Shown in pieces: positions 7,998-18,300 of a DNA stretch of 64,000 nt. This DNA is from Pleurocapsa minor GSE-CHR-MK 17-07R. GTDB lineage: Bacteria > Chloroflexota > Anaerolineae > Aggregatilineales > Phototrophicaceae. The stretch is taken from the NCBI GenBank assembly GCA_019359125.1, contig JAHHHY010000001.1:868001-932000 (forward strand), written 5' to 3'. How positions within the stretch are numbered: position 1 is the first letter of the stretch; each line of letters opens with the position of its first letter. A model generated the notes under the pieces. That model was given only the letters and a program-made list of their open reading frames with translations. It had not been told where the DNA came from and searched no databases. Both the position numbers and the translations under genes were made by a program.

Positions 7998-8756
7998 TCA
8001 CGGTGCCGATAACGCGGCAATCAGGCCAGCGGCATCCACTTTCACCGAGGCTGGATTCACCCAGACAGACAGCGTCAGGCTAAAGCCTTCAATCAGCCCA
8101 TCCGGGGAAGCTTCGCGGGCAGCCTGAATGGCTTCCGGCGCATAAAGCACCTGCACGGCAGGCGTCAGGTTGCGATTATCAAAAGTCAGCACCCATCCGG
8201 CAGATGCCAGCAACGCGGCCTGGTCAACAGCTGCGGGAGCGCCTGCTAGCGCGATGCCATCCGGGTAGCCGACATTGGCCAGCGCAATACGGCTGTCCCG
8301 GGCAGACAGGCTTCCCACGGCCGCGTCGCGCAGGAAACGCCCTGACAGATCAAACACATTGGCATCAGTCAGGGGAGGTTGTGTGCGGTCCAGCAGCAGG
8401 GCGACGGGCAGCACGATCGGCACAGTGACAGATGCCCCATCGGCCGGCACAATCTCGCGGCCAAACACGACATCCGCCTGCGGACTGCGTGCAATCGGGC
8501 TGTCATAGTCTGTGGCGGGGATAATGTCTGCGTCGGGATAGAGCGCCAGCAGCCGCTGGCCCAGCAGCGACTCGGCCAGTCCGCTGACATACATGACGGG
8601 CCCACGGCTGGCATCCGCGCTGACCGGCAGGGGCGTCGCGGTGGCGGTGGGTGCCGCGGTGACGACCGGCAGCGGCGTCGGTTCGGGCTGGCATGCCGTC
8701 AACAGCAGCATGCCAGCACACACGACCACACGTTTCGCTATGCTGAGGGAAGCCAC
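7998..8756 (-). CDS. Lipoprotein of unknown function
   Basis: A 252-residue predicted lipoprotein. I chose the GTG at 8756 because it yields a normal signal peptide (basic AKR, hydrophobic VVVCAGMLLL, lipobox LTAC with Cys22). Starts further upstream would put a long hydrophilic stretch before it. The GTG lies 19 bases inside the end of the upstream membrane-protein gene. After the lipid anchor comes a Pro/Thr linker (EPTPLPVVTAAPTATATPLP), then a mixed alpha/beta region with no catalytic motif that I recognise. A periplasmic-binding-like fold (ADVVFGREIVPADG, and a C-terminal SLTLSVWVNPASVKVDAAGL) is possible but weak. The downstream 70 bases carry no obvious terminator. Confidence 0.6.
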   Translation of the reverse strand: MASLSIAKRVVVCAGMLLLTACQPEPTPLPVVTAAPTATATPLPVSADASRGPVMYVSGLAESLLGQRLLALYPDADIIPATDYDSPIARSPQADVVFGREIVPADGASVTVPIVLPVALLLDRTQPPLTDANVFDLSGRFLRDAAVGSLSARDSRIALANVGYPDGIALAGAPAAVDQAALLASAGWVLTFDNRNLTPAVQVLYAPEAIQAAREASPDGLIEGFSLTLSVWVNPASVKVDAAGLIAALSAP

Positions 8757-9133
8757 GGCCCCACAAGCCCGCGCTGCACCATGCTGATGGCCGTCGCGCC
8801 ATTGAAGAAGCACAGGATCGCAAAGGCGATCGCGGCGCTGCGGTCATCGCGGCCGCGCAGGATGGTGAACAGGCCGGGCATAATCACCACCAGCCAGCCC
8901 ATATACAGGAAATAGGTGAACAGGCGCGGCAGCGTCAGCCCGCTGAGCGCCATGATGATGCCCAGCACGGCGGTGATGCCTGCCAGCACCGCAAAAGTGG
9001 CCACTGCCCCCCAAAAGTTTCCGGAGACAGAACGACCACGGGCGGCCATTACAGCCGCCCAGATACCCAGCGCGAACGAGTACATAATGCCCGCGTTGAA
9101 CATGATCTGATGAATCGAGTTGAGGCCATCCAT
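8738..9133 (-). CDS. Small four-helix membrane protein of unknown function
   Basis: A 131-residue hydrophobic protein with four predicted membrane segments (about residues 12-30, 42-62, 68-88 and 100-118) and short charged loops such as LRGRDDRSAA. No family signature is evident to me. It starts 4 bases after the stop of the UbiA-like gene and overlaps the start of the lipoprotein gene, so the three appear to form one operon. It could be an accessory membrane partner of the prenyltransferase or lipoprotein, which is inferred from position only. Confidence 0.65.
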   Translation of the reverse strand: MDGLNSIHQIMFNAGIMYSFALGIWAAVMAARGRSVSGNFWGAVATFAVLAGITAVLGIIMALSGLTLPRLFTYFLYMGWLVVIMPGLFTILRGRDDRSAAIAFAILCFFNGATAISMVQRGLVGPWLPSA

Positions 9134-9137
9134 AGAG

Positions 9138-10058
9138 CTAGACGAGTGTCACCTGCTGGATGATGGCCACGACAAACCACGCCATGATCGTCAGGTTGAG
9201 CACCATGACCGCCTGCCCCTGCATCGCGCCGCTGACATCGACCGTCGCCGTGCCGCGCATATCCGTTTTCGGGCGATACACGAGCGACACCAGCACGACC
9301 GATCCGATCAGCACTGCCGCCAGCCAGAACGGGAAGACTCCGCGCACAATCGCCACAATCAGGCACACCGCAGCCAGTCCAACCGCCAGATACATGGCGC
9401 GGCGCGTATTGATCTCGCCCAGCATGATCGCGGTGTTCTTCAGGCCGGCGGCCTTGTCCATGTCGTAGTCGCGCAGCTGGTTATACAGCTGGCCATACAC
9501 GGAAATCAGCGTAGCCCCCGCGGCGACAAACCACACCATGCCGGGATTCACGTCATACAGGAAGTAGCCAGCCAGCAGCAGCAGGCCGCTCAGCATCAGC
9601 GAATGCGACAGGATGTCAGTGACCGGCCACGCCTTCAGGCGCACCGGGCGCCATGAATACAGGTGCGAGAGCAGCAGCGTCGCCACACCAATCAGCAGCA
9701 CCCAGGACCCGCCCAGCGCATACAGCACCAGCGTCACCACCGCCACCAGGCGGCAGGCCGCGTAACCAAATTTCACCCCGATGCGCCCCATCGTGATAGG
9801 ATTGCGTGCTGCGCGATCCGGATCGCGTGCATCATCGGGCGCATCTTCGATATCATTGATCATAAAGGCATAAGCAACGGCAAGAATATTGGCCAGCGTG
9901 ACGGCGATAATGCGCCAGTCGATCCCGGCCGTTTCGGGGCGGGAGGCCAGCAGCGCGCCGACAAACGTCAGCGGCACGACAAAAGGCACATATTCTTTCC
10001 AGCGGGTAAGCTGTACCAGTCCCGCGATTTGGTCTTTAGTGGTGGTCGTTGTAGTCAA
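9138..10058 (-). CDS. UbiA-type prenyltransferase
   Basis: A 306-residue polytopic member of the UbiA superfamily, which attaches isoprenoid chains to aromatic or other acceptors in the membrane (quinones, chlorophylls, archaeal-type lipids). The two Asp-rich motifs are present: MINDIEDAPDDARDPDR (first N-D-x-x-D) and YNQLRDYDMDKAAGLKN (second D-x-x-D). Seven to nine membrane helices are visible. Translation most likely begins at TTG (10058), because a textbook GGAGG site lies 6 bases upstream and no ATG fits. The acceptor cannot be told from sequence, and no quinone-pathway genes flank it. Confidence 0.88.
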   Translation of the reverse strand: MTTTTTTKDQIAGLVQLTRWKEYVPFVVPLTFVGALLASRPETAGIDWRIIAVTLANILAVAYAFMINDIEDAPDDARDPDRAARNPITMGRIGVKFGYAACRLVAVVTLVLYALGGSWVLLIGVATLLLSHLYSWRPVRLKAWPVTDILSHSLMLSGLLLLAGYFLYDVNPGMVWFVAAGATLISVYGQLYNQLRDYDMDKAAGLKNTAIMLGEINTRRAMYLAVGLAAVCLIVAIVRGVFPFWLAAVLIGSVVLVSLVYRPKTDMRGTATVDVSGAMQGQAVMVLNLTIMAWFVVAIIQQVTLV

Positions 10059-10171
10059 CCTGATCCTCCGCCTTGTAATTCATATGAGCGTCCGATAAGA
10101 ATAACACACTCGATGAATGAATGTTACGGGCCACTTTCCATTTTGGTGATGATAAGCGAGCATAGCAGCCG

Positions 10172-11779
10172 ATGACCAGCATCATTTTCCGCACTTTTGC
10201 CTTCTTCCTGTTTTTGCTGGGCACTGCCTGCACCAATAGCACCACTGCTGCCCTGCCCCCCACGCCCACCACACTGCGTGTGGTCGAAGCATCGACAGCC
10301 ATTCCAGAAACGCGCAGTATTCAGCCGGTCACCCCTGCCCCGCCCACCGACACCCCCGACGCGAATCAGGTGGCATTGCTGCCCACAGACTCTATCCCGG
10401 TGAACGAATGTGATCACGACAACACGCTGCCTATCGATCAGCATCGTCTCGCTCTGGTTATTGACTATGCGAACCATGTGGTAGAGGCTGTGCATGAGGT
10501 CATCGTGTACAACGGTTCAGATAGCGCCTACGACTATGTCGTGTTCAGTGTGGAGCCAAACCGACTGCTCGATGTCTTCAGCATGGCCAGCGTCACCGTG
10601 GATGATGACGCGCCGCAGTCTGCCGAGCTGACCGGACGTCGCCTGACGGTGGTGCCGCTGGAGCCTTTGCAGCCGGGTTGCAGCCTGACCGTTTCGATGA
10701 CCTACACGCTGACTGTCCCGGCCATCGGCTCGGTATCGCCCGCCACACAGGGCTATTTTGGCTTCGGCGCGCGCCAGTTCAACCTGGGCAATGCGTTCCC
10801 GACCGTCGCGCCGCGCTTCAATGGCCAATGGATCACCTATGACCCCGCCACCATCGGCGAACAGGTCACCTCGCCGGTCGCCAACTGGCAGGCCAGCATC
10901 ACTATCGACAACGGCCCGGCGAACCTGGTCCTGGCCGCGCCGGGCATCGTCACCAGCGATTCAGACGGCGCGTGGCAGGTCATCACCCGGGGGATGCGCG
11001 ACTTCGCCTTCACGCTCAGCCCGACGCTGCAAATGGCCTCACAGGTCACCTCTAACGGCGTCACCGTGGAATATTACACCTACAGCGATGCGCCGGTGCA
11101 GGCGGACAACGGGCGCATCTACAACGGCCCGGCGCACGCGCTGGAGGCCGCTTCACGCGCCGTGGAGATGTTCAGCGACCTGTTCGGCCAGTATCCGCAC
11201 AGTCGGCTGGTGCTGGTGCAGAGTGAATTCCCCGACGGCATGGAATTCGGCGGTATCGTCTATGTGGGCGGTGAATGGTTCCGCACCTATAACAACAGCC
11301 CGGCGTCGTACCTGTTTCTGATCACCATTCACGAGGTGGCGCATCAGTGGTGGTTTGCGCGCGTGGGCAGCGACCAGGCCAATGCGCCGTGGCTGGACGA
11401 GGCCCTGGCTACCTACAGCGAACTGATTTTCATCGAGGAATTCTATCCGGACCTGCGCGACTGGTGGTGGGATTTCCGGGTGGGCACCTTCGTACCTGCG
11501 GACTTTGCCGGGCCGTCGGTCGCCAGCACGGTCTACGACTTCGCCAGCGTGCGCGACTACATCAATGCGGTCTACCTGAACGGTGCGCGTATGCTGGAGT
11601 CTCTGCGCACAGACATCGGCACCGAAGCATTCTTTGCGTGGCTGGCGCGTTATGCCGCCGCTGGGGCAGACCGCATCGTGCAGCCGGGCGATATCTGGCG
11701 ACTGCTCTCGCTGGAGGAACTGGCAGCCACCGAGGCCACGCGCATGCGCTATCTGGGTACATCTGCCCTGCCCGGCTAG
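10172..11779 (+). CDS. M1-family (gluzincin) metallopeptidase, lipoprotein
   Basis: A 535-residue predicted cell-surface lipoprotein: signal FAFFLFLLGTAC with lipobox Cys20, a Pro/Thr-rich linker, a beta-rich N domain (VEAVHEVIVYNGSDSAYDY) and a gluzincin domain. The zinc site is HEVAH (His387, Glu388, His391) with the third ligand Glu410 in WLDEALATYSE, the spacing of M1 aminopeptidases. The substrate-recognition segment FGGIVYVGG corresponds to the G-x-M-E-N loop, with a changed sequence, so aminopeptidase specificity is not assured. The C-terminal helical domain of full-length M1 enzymes is largely missing. Only a weak ribosome binding site precedes the ATG. It converges with yifB, and the two stop codons overlap in the palindrome CTAG. 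Confidence 0.88.
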   Translation: MTSIIFRTFAFFLFLLGTACTNSTTAALPPTPTTLRVVEASTAIPETRSIQPVTPAPPTDTPDANQVALLPTDSIPVNECDHDNTLPIDQHRLALVIDYANHVVEAVHEVIVYNGSDSAYDYVVFSVEPNRLLDVFSMASVTVDDDAPQSAELTGRRLTVVPLEPLQPGCSLTVSMTYTLTVPAIGSVSPATQGYFGFGARQFNLGNAFPTVAPRFNGQWITYDPATIGEQVTSPVANWQASITIDNGPANLVLAAPGIVTSDSDGAWQVITRGMRDFAFTLSPTLQMASQVTSNGVTVEYYTYSDAPVQADNGRIYNGPAHALEAASRAVEMFSDLFGQYPHSRLVLVQSEFPDGMEFGGIVYVGGEWFRTYNNSPASYLFLITIHEVAHQWWFARVGSDQANAPWLDEALATYSELIFIEEFYPDLRDWWWDFRVGTFVPADFAGPSVASTVYDFASVRDYINAVYLNGARMLESLRTDIGTEAFFAWLARYAAAGADRIVQPGDIWRLLSLEELAATEATRMRYLGTSALPG

Positions 11780-13332
11780 CTTGACCCTACCAGCGACGCG
11801 GCTGGCCGGTACTGGATCGCCTCAGCAGCGTGTGGCAGCTCGATAATGTCGGTGTCCGCCAGGTCAGCAATCGTGCGCGCCAGCTTGAGGATGCGGTGAT
11901 ATGCCCGCGCGCTCAGCTGCATCCGCTTGACTGACAGCTCCAGCAACTGGCGGGCATCATTCGTCAGGCGACAGAAGGCATCGATATCGCGGATACGCAT
12001 ATCGCTGTTGGCATACATGCCCTCCATACCAGCAAAGCGCGCACGCTGGCGTGAACGGGCATTCTCCACGCGGGCACGCACATCGGCAGACGACTCGGCG
12101 CGTGTATCGGCCATCAGCTTGTCGTGGTCCAGCCGCGGCACCGTGACGTAGATGTCGATGCGGTCCAGCAGCGGGCCGGAAATCTTGCTCAGGTAGCGGG
12201 CGATCATCGTCGGCGTGCAGGTGCAAGCGCGAATCGGGTCGCCATAATAGCCGCACGGGCACGGGTTCAGCGCCAGCATGAGCAGGAAATTGGCCGGATA
12301 AGTGATGCTTGTCGTGGCCCGGCTGATCGTGACAACTTTGTCTTCAATTGGCTGGCGCAGCACTTCAATCACGCGGGTGGGCGCCTCGGCCACTTCATCG
12401 AGAAACAGCACGCCGCGGTGCGCCAGCGTGACCTCGCCGGGGCGTGGCACACTGCCTCCGCCAATCATGCCAGCATAGCTGATCGTATGATGCGGCGCAC
12501 GGAACGGGCGATTGCGCATCAGCGGCGTATTGCCCACCAGCAGGTCGGCCGCGTTGTACACACGCGTGACTTCAAGCGCTTCTTCCATCGACATCGTCGG
12601 CAGGATGCCAGGCATCGCCCGGGCCAGCAGCGTCTTGCCGGTGCCCGGCGGCCCGCTGAGCAGCACGTTATGGTTGCCGCCCGCGGCAATCTCCAGCGCG
12701 CGCTTGATGTGCTCCTGCCCGCGGATATCGGCAAAGTCGGTGATGCCGTCGGGTGGCTGAGACGCATCGAGCAGATGCAGCGTGGAGCGGTCAACCGGCG
12801 CTATGGCCCGCATGCCATACAAATGCTCCACCAGCTCGCCCAGGCTGGTCACGGGAATCACATCGATATTGGGCACGAGCGCGGCGACAGCGGCATCTTC
12901 GGCAGGCACATAGACCGTACCCAGCCCGGCGGCCTGGGCCGCATACGCCATCGACAGTGCCCCGCCCACATGGCGCACAATGCCATCCAGCGACAGCTCA
13001 CCAATGAACATCGCATTTTCTGTGCGCGCCATCGGGGCCTGATCGGTGGCGGCCAGCACCCCAACCGCAATCGCCAGGTCGTAGGCCGTGCTGGTCTTGG
13101 GCAGGTCCGCCGGGCTGAGATTGACGATATAGCCTTTGGGGGGAAACTGAAGCCCGCTGTTCTTGATCGCCGCACGCACACGCTCGCGGCTTTCCTTGAC
13201 AGCCGAATCCGCCAGGCCAACGATGATAAACGAGGGGACTCCGGCACGCGGATTAAAGTCAGTCTGCACCTCGATGATGTGACCATCCAGGCCGACCAGC
13301 GCACAGGCGCGCACGATCGAAAGCATATGCAT
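11776..13332 (-). CDS. yifB: YifB/ComM-type Mg-chelatase-like AAA+ ATPase
   Basis: A 518-residue member of the YifB/ComM family. ComM acts as a hexameric helicase promoting branch migration during natural transformation. Layout: N-terminal domain (residues 1-180) related to Lon-type protease folds (FNPRAGVPSFIIVGLADSAV), the AAA+ core with Walker A GPPGTGKT and Walker B LFLDEVAEAP, a Cys-rich CPCGYYGD segment typical of the family, and the C-terminal Mg_chelatase_C domain (LELSVKRMQLSARAYHRIL). GGAG lies 4 bases before the ATG at 13332 and 10 before the in-frame ATG at 13326, so either may be used. A comF gene is at 54.7 kb, but other transformation genes are not in the window. Confidence 0.95.
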   Translation of the reverse strand: MHMLSIVRACALVGLDGHIIEVQTDFNPRAGVPSFIIVGLADSAVKESRERVRAAIKNSGLQFPPKGYIVNLSPADLPKTSTAYDLAIAVGVLAATDQAPMARTENAMFIGELSLDGIVRHVGGALSMAYAAQAAGLGTVYVPAEDAAVAALVPNIDVIPVTSLGELVEHLYGMRAIAPVDRSTLHLLDASQPPDGITDFADIRGQEHIKRALEIAAGGNHNVLLSGPPGTGKTLLARAMPGILPTMSMEEALEVTRVYNAADLLVGNTPLMRNRPFRAPHHTISYAGMIGGGSVPRPGEVTLAHRGVLFLDEVAEAPTRVIEVLRQPIEDKVVTISRATTSITYPANFLLMLALNPCPCGYYGDPIRACTCTPTMIARYLSKISGPLLDRIDIYVTVPRLDHDKLMADTRAESSADVRARVENARSRQRARFAGMEGMYANSDMRIRDIDAFCRLTNDARQLLELSVKRMQLSARAYHRILKLARTIADLADTDIIELPHAAEAIQYRPAASLVGSS

Positions 13333-13442
13333 TCAGCTCCATGGGTAGCGTCATGTCAGGCGTGGTAAGCGTGCCAAGCTGCGAAAAGCCTGTTCATGAA
13401 CGGGATAGACACGCAGCAGCGCATCCGGCCGCCGCGCGGAAT

Positions 13443-13889
13443 TCAGCCAGATGTTGTGTCGGATGTCGGGTCATAGGTGATGATTTTGTCCCACTCGTCC
13501 GCCGCAGAGCGTGCCACGATCGCGACCACGTGCTCGGTATCGCTCATGTTATACACCTCGTGCGGCACCCCGGGCTCGATGAAGATGAAGTCCCCTGCTT
13601 CATTGAGCAGTTCCTGTTTCAGGCCAGGGCCAAAAATATGGCGCACGCGACCCTCCAGGATGTACAGCATGACCTCGAAGCCGTCATGAATGTGGGCTTT
13701 AGCCACCGCGCCCGGCGGAATTGTCGCGACATTCATCGACAGGCCCTGCGCGTTCACGTTCTTGCCAGACAGGCCCTGCTTATAGTGGATGCCATTCCAC
13801 TGGCGGTTCATGCCGCCGCCGCGCAGCGTACTGATGCCGTTGTAATGCTCCACATTTGCGCCAAGGGGTGACGCGGGTTCGTTTGCCAT
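13443..13889 (-). CDS. Cupin-domain protein
   Basis: A 148-residue protein with a single cupin fold. The start at 13889 (MANEPASPLG) is preferred because everything upstream in this frame is hydrophilic read-through into the divergent promoter region. Metal-binding motifs are well kept: KAHIHDGFEVMLYILEGRVRHIFG (two His and a Glu) and GDFIFIEPGVPHEVYN (final His). Proteins like this can be isomerases, dioxygenases or sensors. The N-terminal GISTLRGGGMNRQWNG region resembles nothing I can name. It is divergent from rarA. The 110 bases between this gene and yifB show no recognisable element. Confidence 0.8.
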   Translation of the reverse strand: MANEPASPLGANVEHYNGISTLRGGGMNRQWNGIHYKQGLSGKNVNAQGLSMNVATIPPGAVAKAHIHDGFEVMLYILEGRVRHIFGPGLKQELLNEAGDFIFIEPGVPHEVYNMSDTEHVVAIVARSAADEWDKIITYDPTSDTTSG

Positions 13890-13930
13890 AATCAGGCTCG
13901 TCTTCTCCGAAATCGGGTGCTGGCGTAGAG

Positions 13931-13936
13931 TATAAT
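13931..13936 (+). promoter_or_regulatory. Candidate -10 box for rarA
   Basis: A perfect TATAAT lies 32 bases upstream of the rarA ATG in the 79-base divergent gap. The -35 position (CGAAAT at 17 bases) is poor, so the site would rely on an activator or on the -10 alone. Confidence 0.4.
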
Positions 13937-13968
13937 AACGCTTCGCATGAACTTCAAAGGACTGGTGT

Positions 13969-15228
13969 ATGAAGAGTAAAGCGCGGCCAACAGCCAGCCA
14001 GCACAGGACTCCCAATGAGGCACAGCCGCTGCCGGAACGGGTGCGGCCTTCCGGGCTGGACGCATTCGTGGGTCAGCAGCATCTGGTGGCCGAGGGCAAG
14101 CCGCTCTATCAGATGGTGACCACCGGGCGGCTGTCATCGATGATCCTGTGGGGGCCGCCCGGCGTAGGCAAGACGACGCTGGCGCGCATCCTCGCGCTGG
14201 CTACCGGCCGCCAGTTCTTCGAGCTGTCGGCTGTCTCGGCGGGCAAGGACGAGATCCGCGCTATCATCGAACAGGCCCAGCGTGCCAGCGATCCGCCGCG
14301 CGATATGTTCAGCATGATGCAGACGGCCGACAAAGCCCCCGCCGCACCGGTCCTGTTTCTGGATGAAATCCACCGGTTCAACAAGGCCCAGCAGGATTTC
14401 CTGCTCCCCTATGTCGAAAACGGTACGCTGGTGCTGATCGGCGCCACCACCGAGAATCCCAGTTTCGAGGTCATCCCTGCGCTGCTCTCGCGCTCGCGCG
14501 TGTTTGTGCTGGAGTCGCTGTCAGCAGACGACATTCGCGTAATTATCCGGCGCGGGGCTGGCGCCCTGGGCATCAGTGTCGACGAGTCAGCCGAGGATTT
14601 TCTCGTGTATTACGCAGGTGGAGACGGACGCCAGGCGCTGAACCTGATGCAGACGGCCGCCGAGCTGTATGCCGGGGACAGCCGCGTGCTGGACGTGGAA
14701 GGCCTGAAAAACGCCGCGCAAAGCAAACATCTGCGCTATGACAAACAGGCAGAAGAGCACTACAACACCATCAGCGCGTTCATCAAGAGCATGCGCGCCA
14801 GCAACCCCGACGCCGCGCTGTATTATCTGGCGCGCATGGTGGCCGCCGGTGAGGATCCCGTCTTCATCGCGCGGCGCATGGTCATTTTCGCCAGCGAGGA
14901 TATCGGCATCGCGGATGTGAGTGCACTGCCGCTGGCCAACGCGGTATTCGCGGCGGTTCAGTCGATCGGCTATCCGGAGGCACAGATTTCGCTGGCTCAC
15001 GGGACAGTCGCGCTGGCCCAGGCACCCAAGAGCCGGGCCTCGTGCGAAGCATTTTTCGCCGCGCTGGACGAAGTTAATCTGTCTGGCGCGCTGCCGATTC
15101 CGCTGCCGCTGCGCAATGCACCAACAGGCCTGATGAAACAGCTCGGCTACGGCGCGGGCTACGACATGTATACCGATGACGACCTGCTGCCGGACGCGCT
15201 GAAGGGCCGCCGTTTCCTGAAACCGTAA
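13969..15228 (+). CDS. rarA: RarA/MgsA replication-associated recombination AAA+ ATPase
   Basis: A 419-residue clamp-loader-like ATPase acting at stalled replication forks. Evidence: the opening [18 protein letters not shown], Walker [10 protein letters not shown], Walker [16 protein letters not shown], sensor 1 [13 protein letters not shown], and the C-terminal tetramerisation region ([36 protein letters not shown]). Length matches the family. AAGGA lies 7 bases before the ATG. A strong bidirectional hairpin terminator follows 25 bases after the stop, so it is probably monocistronic. Confidence 0.96.
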   Translation: MKSKARPTASQHRTPNEAQPLPERVRPSGLDAFVGQQHLVAEGKPLYQMVTTGRLSSMILWGPPGVGKTTLARILALATGRQFFELSAVSAGKDEIRAIIEQAQRASDPPRDMFSMMQTADKAPAAPVLFLDEIHRFNKAQQDFLLPYVENGTLVLIGATTENPSFEVIPALLSRSRVFVLESLSADDIRVIIRRGAGALGISVDESAEDFLVYYAGGDGRQALNLMQTAAELYAGDSRVLDVEGLKNAAQSKHLRYDKQAEEHYNTISAFIKSMRASNPDAALYYLARMVAAGEDPVFIARRMVIFASEDIGIADVSALPLANAVFAAVQSIGYPEAQISLAHGTVALAQAPKSRASCEAFFAALDEVNLSGALPIPLPLRNAPTGLMKQLGYGAGYDMYTDDDLLPDALKGRRFLKP

Positions 15229-15253
15229 CCCGCAGTAACTGGGGACGAAGCAC

Positions 15254-15288
15254 AAAAAAGACACCCCCATGACCGGGGGTGTCTTTTT
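15254..15288. terminator. Bidirectional intrinsic terminator between rarA and tadE
   Basis: Perfect 9-bp stem GACACCCCC / GGGGGTGTC (15260-15268 and 15275-15283) with a 6-base loop, flanked by six A on the left and five T on the right. It can end rarA on the plus strand and the TadE-stalk operon, whose stop is at 15311, on the minus strand. Confidence 0.92.
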
Positions 15289-15310
15289 GCTTATGGATGA
15301 TCCGGGACGA

Positions 15311-18300
15311 CTAGCAGGTGCCGTCCGAGCAACCGCCACCTGGATCCGTCGGTTCCAGCGTCGGCGTAAACGTCGGGGTGCGTGATGGCGTCGGTGAGGC
15401 CGTTGGCGTACGTGTGGCCGTCGGCGAATTCGTCGGCGTAAAGGTAGCTGTCGGCGGCAGCGCCGTGTTGGTCGGCGTGAACGTCCGGCTCGGCGTCAGC
15501 GATGCGGTCCGCGTTGGCGTGAAAGTCGACGTCGGCGGAATCGGCGTATTGCTGGGCGTGAACGTGCGCGACGGCGTGTTACTCGGCGTCCACGTGTTGG
15601 TCGGTGTGCGCGTCGGCGTGTTCGTCCGTGTATTCGTTGCCGTAAACGTGTTGCTCGGCGTGAACGTGTTGCTCGGCGTCAGCGTGATCGTCGCGGTCGG
15701 CGTGAACGTAGGCGTAAATGTACTCGACGGCGTCAGCGTGATCGACGGCGTCAGCGTAATCGTCGGCGTCAGCGTAAAAGTACGCGTGCGCGTTGGCGTG
15801 CGGGTACGCGTTGGGGTGCGGGTATTCGACGGCGTGCGCGTCGGCGTGCGCGTCGGTGTGAACGTACGGGTGAACGTGTTCGACGCCGTGAACGTGGCCG
15901 TGAAGGTTGGCGTATTCGACGGTGTGAACGTAAACGTACGCGTGAACGTGCTGGTCGGCGTGAAAGTCTGAGTGAACGTGCTCGACGCCGTAAAGGTCGC
16001 CGTGTTTGTCGCCGTGAACGTGCTCGTCGGGGTGAATGTGCTCGTCGGCGGGTTCTGCGCGTTCACCGAGACCACGTCACCGCACTCCGGACGCAGCAGG
16101 TACACGATCGTGTTGTTGTAGTCGGGCGGCTGTGCACCAGGCGCATTTTCTGGCAGCGAACGCAGGGCATCACTGCCATCGATCGCAAAGCGCATATACA
16201 TCAGCAGCGTCTGGCCGGGGCCGACAGTCACACGCACCGGGTTGCCACCGGGCGCCTGCCACTGGCCTTCAACCGAGCTGCTGACCGCCGCATAGCCGGG
16301 CGCGGTCGGGTCATACCCTACCGTATCAGCCGTGTTGTCCTGGGTGGCGATGTCGTTCGAGCTCCACATCATCTGGCTGCCCAGGCCCGACGACGGCCCG
16401 GTGCCACCTGCCCACACGTGCGTCAACCACATACCCGGCGGGTCAATCTGCACCCACTGGAAGTTGAAGCCAACGATCGTCTGCACCACGGTACTGTTGT
16501 TGGTCACATACCACACGACCGTGTTATCAAACTCGTAGTAGCGTGAGAAGCCGGTGCGCACCGTGCCCGCGACGCAGTCTGGCGTGCGTGTCGCTGTCGG
16601 AGTAGCCGGCGTGCCACTGGTCGTCGGTGACGGGACCACCGGCGGTGCGGTATAGATCAGCGCGCAGTCATTGTCGCTGTCCGGGTCGTCAATGTAGAAG
16701 GTCGTCCCGTTAAAGTCAGACTGCGTCAGCACATCGGAGATATTCGCGCCAATGTTGTTGACCAGGGCAGTGAAGATTGTGTTGCCATTGCCTGCCAGTG
16801 TCAGGTTCGCCGAACCAGCAAACGGATACTCGGCAGCCGGCAGTGCGGGCAGGATATCGTCACGCCCGACGACGGTCTGGCTGTTCGGATCGTTACCGCT
16901 CCAGATGGGTGAACCATCCAGCGTCATGCTGGTGATGGCCGGAGACAGCGGCGGCATGTTATCCGGCCAGCTCAGCGCGACACGCTTCAGCTCGGTTTCC
17001 TGCAGGGCGCTGTTCAGGATCGGGAAGCGCACGCTCTGGCCAGTAAAGGTGGCTGCGCCCACGGACAGGCTGGTGCACTCGAATGGTGGCACATCGGTTG
17101 GCGTAAAAGTGGCCGTATTGGTCGGCGTATTCGTCTGGGTGCCGGTTTCCGTCGCCGTCGCCGTCAGCGTATTGGTCGGGGACTGGGTGGGCGTGGGCGT
17201 ATCGGCATTGACGTTATTGCCCGGCTGGCTGCCTTCCAGGTTCAGCGGACGCGGATTACGGAAGGTTTCGTTGACGCCTGTACGGCGGGCCGTCAGCGGC
17301 AGGAAAGGCGCCACGCGAATCGGCGTAATCAGCGGATGATTGAACGTGATGACGATCCACACAGTATCGCCAGGGCCGCCGGCATCCATCCACGGGACAC
17401 CCGCCGTGCCATCGCCACCGTTGCGGGCGAATCCGGCATTGTCAGCCGTGCTGTTTTCCAGCGGTTCCTCGCGCAGCAAACAGACCGGTACTCGCGGGTC
17501 GCCTTCCTGGAAATATTCGTTGCGCGAGAAGCGCGTGGCGGCGTCGGTATTCACGCCCGGAGCCGGAATGTTATTGATGTCAATTTTCGGACGCGACGAG
17601 CAGATAGCCACGTCAAAGAAGCCAGCCACATCGCTGCCGACAATATCGGTGTATTCGGCAGGAAGCGGGCCTGCGCCATCGGGATCACCAGGCACAGGGC
17701 GGAACCACTGGCGGAACCAGGGGATATTGGCAATCGCCACCGGGTCGATTTCGCCAGTGCCCGTCACGGTGATGCCGGACATGCCACCGCTGTTGCCCAC
17801 AATCGGGACGCCGAGGTTCTGGTCGTTCAGCGCCAGACCAGCAGCACCCACACGGGCTTCATCGTAAATCGAGAGCAGGCGCGCCATGTCTTTACGGCGG
17901 TCCTGGTCTTCTGGGTCGCTGGGGTCGCAGTCGTCGCCACCATACCAGGTGGCATACAGGCTTTCGACGCCATTCACATACACCTCAATGACGTCAGCCG
18001 GATTGCCATCGTCGTTGGGATACACGTTCACCTGCTGGCCACGCTGCGCCAGTACCAGGGCGTTGAAGTTTGCAGCTGCGGGATCCGTGAATTCGCAGGG
18101 CACAATCGAGTTCAGGTCGCCCTGCCCGGTGCCGCCGCTGGGGTCATACACGAATTCCAGTTCAAGGTCATACGTGCGCTCATCATAGGCGCCGGTCGTC
18201 GCCAGTCGGATGGCCGCGCGTGCAGAGTTCTGCAGCGTCACCCAAGCCTGAAAGATGCGACCGAACTCGATAATGCCGAACAGCAGCAGCAGCAGGATCG

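Noticed and set aside
12124-13368. Plus-strand open frame opposite yifB
   Set aside because: Antisense shadow of an unambiguous YifB gene with Walker motifs.
15318-15971. Long open frame opposite the Thr-Pro stalk (Val/Gly-rich)
   Set aside because: It is the complement of the short repeat array; a biased composition keeps it open and there is no ribosome binding site or family signature.
15345-16051. CRISPR-like array
   Set aside because: Repeats are short, imperfect, directly contiguous and in frame with a Thr-Pro protein; there are no spacers and no cas genes.
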